Source: Rhizophagus sp. LPA8_4_AMF
Taxonomy: Eukaryota; Glomeromycota; Glomeromycetes; Glomerales; Glomeraceae
DNA: 23,911 bases
Direction of reading: 5' to 3'
Assembly: GCA_021464525.1 (NCBI GenBank)
Contig: JADRCO010000981.1
Span: forward strand, 1 to 23,911
Shown: one piece after another, positions 18,697-23,911 of the stretch
Layout of the letters: each line of letters opens with the position of its first letter
Numbering within the stretch: position 1 is the first letter of the stretch
Notes under the pieces: generated by a model
Database searches by the model: none
What the model saw: the letters and a program-made list of their open reading frames with translations, nothing else
Told to the model about the DNA's origin: nothing
Program-made: the position numbers and the translations under genes

Positions 18697-19129
18697 CAAT
18701 TAGTGAAAAAAAAAATTGGTAATTTCTAATATTAATTTAATTCAGATTAATTTTCAGTTTACTAGTATAGAATTTATTTTTTGTTAAAAATTTTTTACTT
18801 TCGTGTTTAAAAAAACATTATTAGTATTTTTCTTGATCCGAATTGTTTTTTTTAGTACATCTTTTAATTGCTCGAAATTTAACATTTTTATTTTGTTTTT
18901 CTTAAATAAAATTATTTTAGTATAAATTGTTTTTTAAGTGAGTTTATATTTTATTATATCAGATATGTATTTATTAAAAAGAAATTATAAGCAAAAATAA
19001 AGAATATTTATTTAGAATTAAGATTCCTATTAAACATTATCTAAAATTTCTATGAATAATTAATTGGATTATGCAAAAATATTGTATCGTTTAATAGTAG
19101 TACTTAAGTGTCTATTAATAAAACTCACT
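18697..19129. other. Convergent intergenic region
   Basis: 3' flanks of the HAC1-like gene and the ZZ-finger gene. T- and A-rich with AATAAA-like signals (AAATAAAAT near 18904 and AATAAAGAAT near 18996). Nothing else was seen. Confidence 0.6.
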
Positions 19130-20691
19130 CTACATATTAGAAGGTTTATTAACGATAGAAATAAATTCCGAAGGTAATAAATTTTCGTTAGAATCGATTT
19201 GTACAGGTCTTCTAATTTTTATAAATACATGAGTTTGATCATGTAAATTAAATGGATACGCTTCACAATTCACACACATTTCAAATTTAGTACAGTGCCC
19301 ACACTAAATAAATGGTTAATAGTTTAGTACAAATAAAATTTGTTAAAAAAAAAAAAAAAAAAAAAAATTCATTAAAATTTTACCTTGTATCTAACACCTC
19401 GAATCTTTTTGTGGCAAACACTACAAACAACCTTATGATCGATATCTTTAAAAAAAATTTAAAAATTTAATTTTTAATATGATATCCAATAAAAATTTAA
19501 AAAATAAATATTGAATATACCTTGTTCATTTTGTTCAATAAATTGAAATTCGGGTAGTAAAGCAGTTTTTACAAATCTATCATTAATGATTGGACGTTTA
19601 ATTTTAATAAATACATGATTACGATTATGATTTGATGTCTCACAATTCGAACATATATCATAATCATCGCAATGTCCACACTTAATAAAAAAAACATAAT
19701 GATTATATTGATTAATAAATTAAATCTTCTAAAAAGCGATTAAAAATATTAATTATTTTACCTTATATCGAACTCCTACTATATATTTGTTGCATACATT
19801 ACAATATGCCGGATGTATTCCATTCTCTGAAAAGCGAAGAAATTGTCAGCATAACTTCCTTTCTTCCTTCTTTCAAGAGAGATGAGTAAAAATAAAAATC
19901 AAAACTTTACCTTGCTGATTCTTTTCCCGTAAGAGACGTTCTTGTTCAATAAAAAGATGTTTTAAATCATTGATATCACCTTTTAATTTATCAATTAATT
20001 TATTCGATTCATCAATTTCATGATATTGTAAAACACATTTTTCACGAAGTCTTTTAACTTCACATTGTAAATTTTCAATTTCTAATTCCAATTCAGAATT
20101 TCTACATTGTAATACACGATAATCAGCATCTAATTTTTCAAAAGAAGTTTTTATTTCATCTATATTATCCTCAATTAAAGTTGATTGTTCGTTACATTGT
20201 CTCAACTCTTTTTGTAAAATAATATTTTCATCCTCATTCTCCCTTAATTTTTTATTTAAATGTTGTTTATCTAATTCTAATAAATTATTTAATTGACGTA
20301 TTTGAACATTTTCTTGTTGTAATTCATTATGTTTTTTTATATAATCATTATTCTCTTCTCTTAATGTAGATAATTCTTTTTTAACAATATTTAATTGTAA
20401 ATCAGAATCATTAACTCTTTTTTTATAATTATCCACTTGTTCCAATAAAATCTCTTTTTGTGATTCTAATTCACGAGTTAATTGATTAGAACTTTCTTGA
20501 GAAAAGATTTGTTGTTGTAATGTACGAATTTTTGTTTTTAATGATTCTGCTAAAGTATTTAAACCTTCTTTTTCTAATTCTGATTCATAATATTTTGATT
20601 TTAACTGTTTTAATTCATTTAAATCATTTAAATTAATTTTATTTTTATCTTTGTTGTTATTGTTATTAATGTTAGACGTTGTTTGTTCCAT
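19130..20691 (-). CDS. Coiled-coil protein with two C-terminal ZZ-type zinc fingers
   Basis: Five exons join in frame: 19911-20691, 19762-19826, 19521-19680, 19384-19445 and 19130-19303, giving 413 residues. Residues 1-20 are Asn/Lys-rich; about 25-255 are a long Glu/Leu/Lys/Gln coiled coil. ZZ1 (about 263-315) has HPAYCNVCNK, then YKCGHC, DICSNC and HNRNHVFIKI. ZZ2 (about 336-395) has HKVVCSVCHK, YKCGHC, EMCVNC and HDQTHVFIKI. All Cys pairs of the C-x2-C pattern and the closing His pair are present. ZZ fingers bind protein tails such as histone H3 or N-degron and autophagy cargo; which applies here is unknown. An upstream in-frame ATG at 20817 would add 42 Phe/Ile-rich residues, but MEQTTSN at 20691 is the better start. 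Both ZZ units are split by an intron at the same site, RYK|CGHC. Confidence 0.85.
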
Positions 20692-20840
20692 TATATTTCG
20701 ATTTAGAAAGAATGGGATGGAAATAAAAAAAAAATGAAATGTGTACGGAAAATCCCCCTTTTTTTGAAATAAAAGCATTTTCCTATTTATATAATCAAAA
20801 AATAAAATCGGGTACATGCGAGTTATGAGTTACACCAAAA

Positions 20841-20877
20841 TGTATAATATGTATAATGTATAATATGTATAATGTAT
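20841..20877. repeat. TGTATAATA-type microsatellite
   Basis: Alternating TGTATAATA and TGTATAATG units, about four copies, upstream of the ZZ-finger gene. Confidence 0.8.
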
Positions 20878-21243
20878 TAATGTGATAATCAAAAAATTAT
20901 CAATTATTAATTAATGTACATTAACTTTTTTTTAAACTCTTCGAATTTTTAAATAATTTTTTATGATGAATATGATGAATATCCAAATGTTTTTAATCTA
21001 ATGAAAAAGGTGTATATCTTGATTTTTTAAATTTTTTCGGTACACAAAAAAATTTTTTTTTTTTTAGATAAAAAATAAACATGTTGATGATCATTGATCA
21101 TTGAATGTGTTTACACGTGAAAATTATGAAAAAAAATTATGTATACGTGTAATGTTGTAATTTTTTTTAGAGATAGGGCTGAACAAATTAAAACAATTAA
21201 ACTAATTAAACTAGGGGCGATATAGGCGGGAATATGACATCTG

Positions 21244-21277
21244 ATTACGTCATAATAATAAAACGTCATCTTCGTCA
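21244..21277 (+). promoter_or_regulatory. Cluster of CRE-like sites (TTACGTCA, ACGTCA, TCGTCA)
   Basis: ATTACGTCAT at 21244-21253 is close to the ATF/CREB full site. It is followed by AACGTCAT at 21262-21269 and TTCGTCAT at 21271-21278, all in one orientation, about 115-150 bp upstream of the CsbD-like ATG. In fungi such sites serve bZIP stress factors (Atf1/Sko1 class). Use here is inferred. Confidence 0.45.
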
Positions 21278-21391
21278 TTCTCATGTAAATGTTTAAAAGT
21301 TCATAATAAAAAATTTTATAAAAACTTATGACCTCGAGAGATCCAAAAAAAAAAACTTTTTGCTTTTTTTTTTTACTAAACTATCTAAACT

Positions 21392-21976
21392 ATGTCGGAT
21401 TTTAGAAGTGATATCAATCCACCACCTAAATTTGAAAATGAATTACCAGTTGGTTACGTTGGAGCAACTACCATGCCGGGTAAGATTCTCAAAGTTCACT
21501 AATTTCCTTGTAGAAGATCGCCGCAGCATATTTTATAATATGATTTTTGTTAGGTCCTGTAATAGCTACGGATAATGAAGTACCAAAATTAGAACGCGTT
21601 AAAGAAAAGGATCCTAATAAAGGTAATCAAACTGAAACTGGTACATGTGTTGAAACTGAAAAAGAGAAACCTGGAGTTCAGGGTAAAACGAGAGAATATG
21701 AAAAACCATCACTTATTCATGGCACTGAAAATACTATTATTGGAACTTTAAAGGTAATTTTTTTTAGACGCGTAAATGACATATTTTACGCGTATTTATA
21801 TATATTATAACATTATTTTAAACTTTTTTAAAAAATGTATAATAAAATAGGAAGCTATTGGTAAAGTTACGGGAAAGAAAGAAACAAAGGAAGAAGGAAA
21901 AGAACAAAAAGAACATGCAAAAAATGAAGTTAATAATAGTTATCAAGAGAATAAGTTTGATAATAAACTTGGATAA
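21392..21976 (+). CDS. Small CsbD-like stress-type protein
   Basis: Three exons, 21392-21479, 21554-21753 and 21851-21976, give 137 residues; introns are GT-AG with GTAAGA and GTAATT donors. The N-terminus (MSDFRSDINPPPKFENELP) is hydrophilic. Residues about 88-120, with IIGTLKEAIGKVTGKKETKE, match the KEAxGKxTG pattern of CsbD-like proteins, which in fungi include stress-induced proteins and the Ustilago Hmp1 type that binds cruciform or mismatched DNA. Only one such unit is present and the rest is Lys/Glu-rich, probably disordered. The exon 3 reading is supported by matching phase and the intact family motif across the junction (LK|EAIGK). CRE-like sites upstream fit stress control. Exact function unknown. 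Confidence 0.75.
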
Positions 21977-22014
21977 TAATACTGTACAATACTATTAAGT
22001 ATATTTCGCGACAT

Positions 22015-22035
22015 CAATTGAAGAATCTTCAATTG
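22015..22035 (+). other. Hairpin in the 3' flank of the CsbD-like gene
   Basis: Arms CAATTGAAG and CTTCAATTG pair perfectly over 9 bp around AAT, starting 38 nt after the stop codon and so probably within the 3' UTR. It may influence mRNA stability or 3' end formation. Confidence 0.5.
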
Positions 22036-22743
22036 CTGCGCCCCCTACGTACATATTATATTTATATTTTATCGGATAGGATATATCCGGAAAGAGAAAA
22101 AAAATAAAAAATAAAAAAATTAATAATCTAATAATCAAAAAATCATTATTTCATTTAAGTTACCATTATTATAATAATAAATAAATAAATATTTTGAATT
22201 TTTTTGAAACGTATTTACATTTCTTTATAAATACATTTAAATTTCCATTCCTTTATAAATATATACATTTTAATGTCGATTATAACTAAATTTAAAAAAA
22301 AAAAATTTCAAAACAATCATTAAATGATATCGAAAAAGAGGCACGAGACCTGATTAATGATGTAATTGATTTCTTTTTCCTTGACTTACCATTGTTTTAT
22401 CTATTTTTTCTAGACGAAATAAAATTTCATTCATATAAAAAATCATTTAAAAAGTATAAATTATATCAGTAGATCAAAATAACTAACGGAAATTATTTCT
22501 AATAAAAGAAATGTGTGATCAAAAAAAAATTTACAAATCAAGTATCAAAAGAAATTTCGAAAGATCAAAGAGATAAAAAGAAAAGTAAAAAAAGAAGAAT
22601 TAAGTTTGAAAAACATTGAAATTTAGCAAAAAATAGTTTAGCTTTTTTCTTTTATATTTACGGATTTTCCAAATAAATTAGAAAATCATTTTAAGCCGAC
22701 AACTTTCCGCACTATCTCGTAATTATTAAAAATAAATTATTGT

Positions 22744-22776
22744 AAAAAAAAAATTTTTTTTTTTTTTTTTTTTTTT
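22744..22776. repeat. A10-T23 homopolymer tract
   Basis: A run of A followed directly by a run of T, able to fold back. Length in the assembly may be unreliable. Confidence 0.8.
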
Positions 22777-23160
22777 CAGGATCAAATAATTTTTTTTATT
22801 GCTAAAAATTGCGGGATTTAACGGAATTCATTCTAAAACGATTCGCTAATGATAATTTCACAAAAAAAAAAAGTATTTATTATGTGTTCCATTTTTACTT
22901 CATATTAACGATGTTTGTGTAATAAAAGAAACCAATAATTTTAAAAATATTCTGCGGCAGTTAATAAAAATATAAATGAAAAAAAATTTTTTTTAAAAAA
23001 AAAAAAATTTTTTTTTTATCCCATTTTTTTTTTTATCGATGTATTTTTCAGCCTTAACATAATTTTTTTTTTAATTTATAGAAGAATTTTTTTCTTCTTC
23101 CTTTTTTTTTTTATAATAAAATTTAATTTATTTATTTTATTTTGAGGGCTTCTTTGGCTC

Positions 23161-23177
23161 TTTTTTTTTTTTTTTAA

Positions 23178-23222
<45 letters not shown>

Positions 23223-23250
23223 AAAAAAAAAATTTTTTTAAAATAAAATA
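23161..23250. repeat. Long T-run / A-run tract
   Basis: T15, then AATTTTT, then about 36 A, then CCTT and further A and T runs. Self-complementary; the exact length is likely uncertain. Confidence 0.8.
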
Positions 23251-23252
23251 TT

Positions 23253-23267
23253 ACGAGTGTCACTCGT
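23253..23267. repeat. Short inverted repeat ACGAGTG-T-CACTCGT
   Basis: Perfect 7-bp arms with one central base, an isolated GC-rich patch inside homopolymer DNA. Possible regulatory palindrome. Confidence 0.5.
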
Positions 23268-23403
23268 GGCACTTTGTAGACTTTTTTCATTCAAGGTAAA
23301 ATGGATGAAACTTTAAATTTTGATTTAGAAAAAAAACATGATTAACTGAATATTGTATTTTTTTTATTTTTTTCATACAGTTGACACCCGATTTGATTGA
23401 TCC

Positions 23404-23411
23404 TATATAAA
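23404..23411 (+). promoter_or_regulatory. TATA box TATATAAA
   Basis: Located 234 bp upstream of the ATG at 23645 in a less homopolymeric stretch; likely core promoter of the last gene. Confidence 0.45.
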
Positions 23412-23644
23412 GTAAGACATCAGACTTGGATATCTTGATATTTTATTTTGATTATTTTGATGATCAACTTGCCAAAAAAAAAAAAAATTTCTTTTTTAAA
23501 AAAAAATTTTCCTCTAGAAAAAATACCCTCCCAAAAAAAATTTTTTTTAGATAGCTTCGAAAAAAAAAAAGTAATAATATCAACAAAAATAACAACAATA
23601 ATAATAATAAAAAGTAATTTTTTTTAAAAAAAACCAAACAAAAA

Positions 23645-23836
23645 ATGGGAATAAGTTTTGAAAATATAAAACGAAATCTCCCTCCGGGTCTAGAACTTTT
23701 ACCTGGTGAAACAATAGAAAAATTATTTGAAAAATCTAGTTCTATAATATTATATGAAGCTACAGTTGACGGTGGATTTATCGAATGTTTTGGAAACATT
23801 GGTGAAGACTTTTATAATTTGGATGTAAATAATGAG
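23645..23836 (+). CDS. First exon of an unrecognised gene (continues beyond window)
   Basis: From ATG 23645 an open frame of 64 codons begins MGISFENIKRNLPPGLELLP and reaches AATGAG|GTATTT, an in-phase donor, after which the frame enters poly-T. Codon use is coding-like (LLPGETIEKLFEKSSSIILY, then GGFIECFGNIGEDFYNLDVN). I do not recognise the domain from this piece alone. The rest of the gene lies past the window end. Confidence 0.6.
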
Positions 23837-23848
23837 GTATTTTTATTT

Positions 23849-23853
23849 AAAAA

Positions 23854-23897
<44 letters not shown>

Positions 23898-23911
23898 TTT
23901 TTTTTTTTTTT
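23849..23911. repeat. Poly-T tract at the window end
   Basis: A7-9 followed by about 30 or more T with a short interruption, within the presumed first intron of the last gene. The assembled length is probably unreliable. Confidence 0.8.

Larger units (their letters stand above)
20692..21391. promoter_or_regulatory. Shared upstream region of divergent ZZ-finger and CsbD-like genes
   Basis: 700 bp between the two ATGs. It holds a TGTATAATA microsatellite at 20841-20877 near the ZZ gene and CRE-like sites near the CsbD-like gene. No coding exon was seen. Confidence 0.5.
21977..23644. other. Intergenic AT-rich DNA with long homopolymers
   Basis: No coding exon found. Contents are a 9-bp hairpin at 22015-22035, an A10-T23 tract at 22744-22776, long T and A runs at 23161-23236 (A run of 36 at 23183-23218), an inverted repeat at 23253-23267, and a TATA box at 23404-23411 for the next gene. 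Confidence 0.6.

Noticed and set aside
22744-23250. Long A/T tracts as a centromere, origin or telomere
   Set aside because: Homopolymers alone are common in this genome type; no repeat unit or conserved block supports such a role.
23464-23799. Minus-strand 111-codon frame at the end of the window
   Set aside because: Mostly Phe/Leu/Lys homopolymer reading, antisense to the plus-strand first exon with better coding character.

Overview
The window looks like AT-rich nuclear DNA of a eukaryote, most probably an arbuscular mycorrhizal fungus of the Rhizophagus (Glomeromycotina) type. The reasons are genes broken by many short GT-AG introns (about 70-120 nt), long A and T homopolymers, and several protein families that I know from memory as expanded in Rhizophagus: Uma2-like nucleases, zinc-ribbon plus nuclease proteins, and EVK-motif nuclease-like proteins. 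I saw no rRNA, tRNA, CRISPR array or bacterial-style operon. All gene models were spliced by eye from the sequence.

Layout. 1-140: the end of a pogo/Tigger-like DNA transposon. 909-2312 (-): six-exon Uma2-like nuclease-fold protein with an acidic N-terminal repeat. 3001-3953 (-): five-exon peroxiredoxin-fold protein that contains no cysteine. 4888-7858 (-): eleven-exon homologue of C12orf4 (FERRY complex subunit family, DUF2362) with a UBA-like segment. 8.9-14.4 kb: an accessory zone of relics (EVK-type nuclease fragments, a decayed zinc-ribbon/nuclease gene, tandem repeats, a possible transposon end, unidentified GC-richer DNA). 15071-16189 (-): single-exon protein with a Ser/Asn-rich N-terminus and a PB1-like C-terminus. 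17257-18696 (+): HAC1/XBP1-type bZIP gene. 19130-20691 (-): coiled-coil protein with two ZZ zinc fingers. 21392-21976 (+): small CsbD-like stress protein, divergent from the ZZ gene. 23645 to the window end (+): first exon of an unrecognised gene.

The main discovery candidate is the HAC1/XBP1 gene. Its mRNA contains an 8-bp perfect stem closing a CUGCAGU loop, which is the IRE1 cleavage consensus CNG|CNGN, and 182 nt downstream a second consensus loop, CAGCAGC, in a weaker stem. Removing the 182 nt between the two cuts moves the frame by two thirds of a codon and opens an acidic, aromatic C-terminal domain. The unspliced frame is also open for another 318 nt past the 3' cut. It carries a short hydrophobic segment and a basic tail ending Pro-Pro-stop, laid out like metazoan XBP1u. 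This points to an unfolded-protein-response switch with an unusually long non-spliceosomal intron and coding use of both frames.

The second strong point is the peroxiredoxin-like gene. Its frame and splice sites are intact across five exons, but the peroxidatic Cys is Phe, the resolving Cys is gone and no Cys remains anywhere. The genes do not form a co-regulated unit that I can see. Stress biology (UPR factor, CsbD-like protein with CRE-like promoter sites, peroxiredoxin relative) is a loose common theme only.
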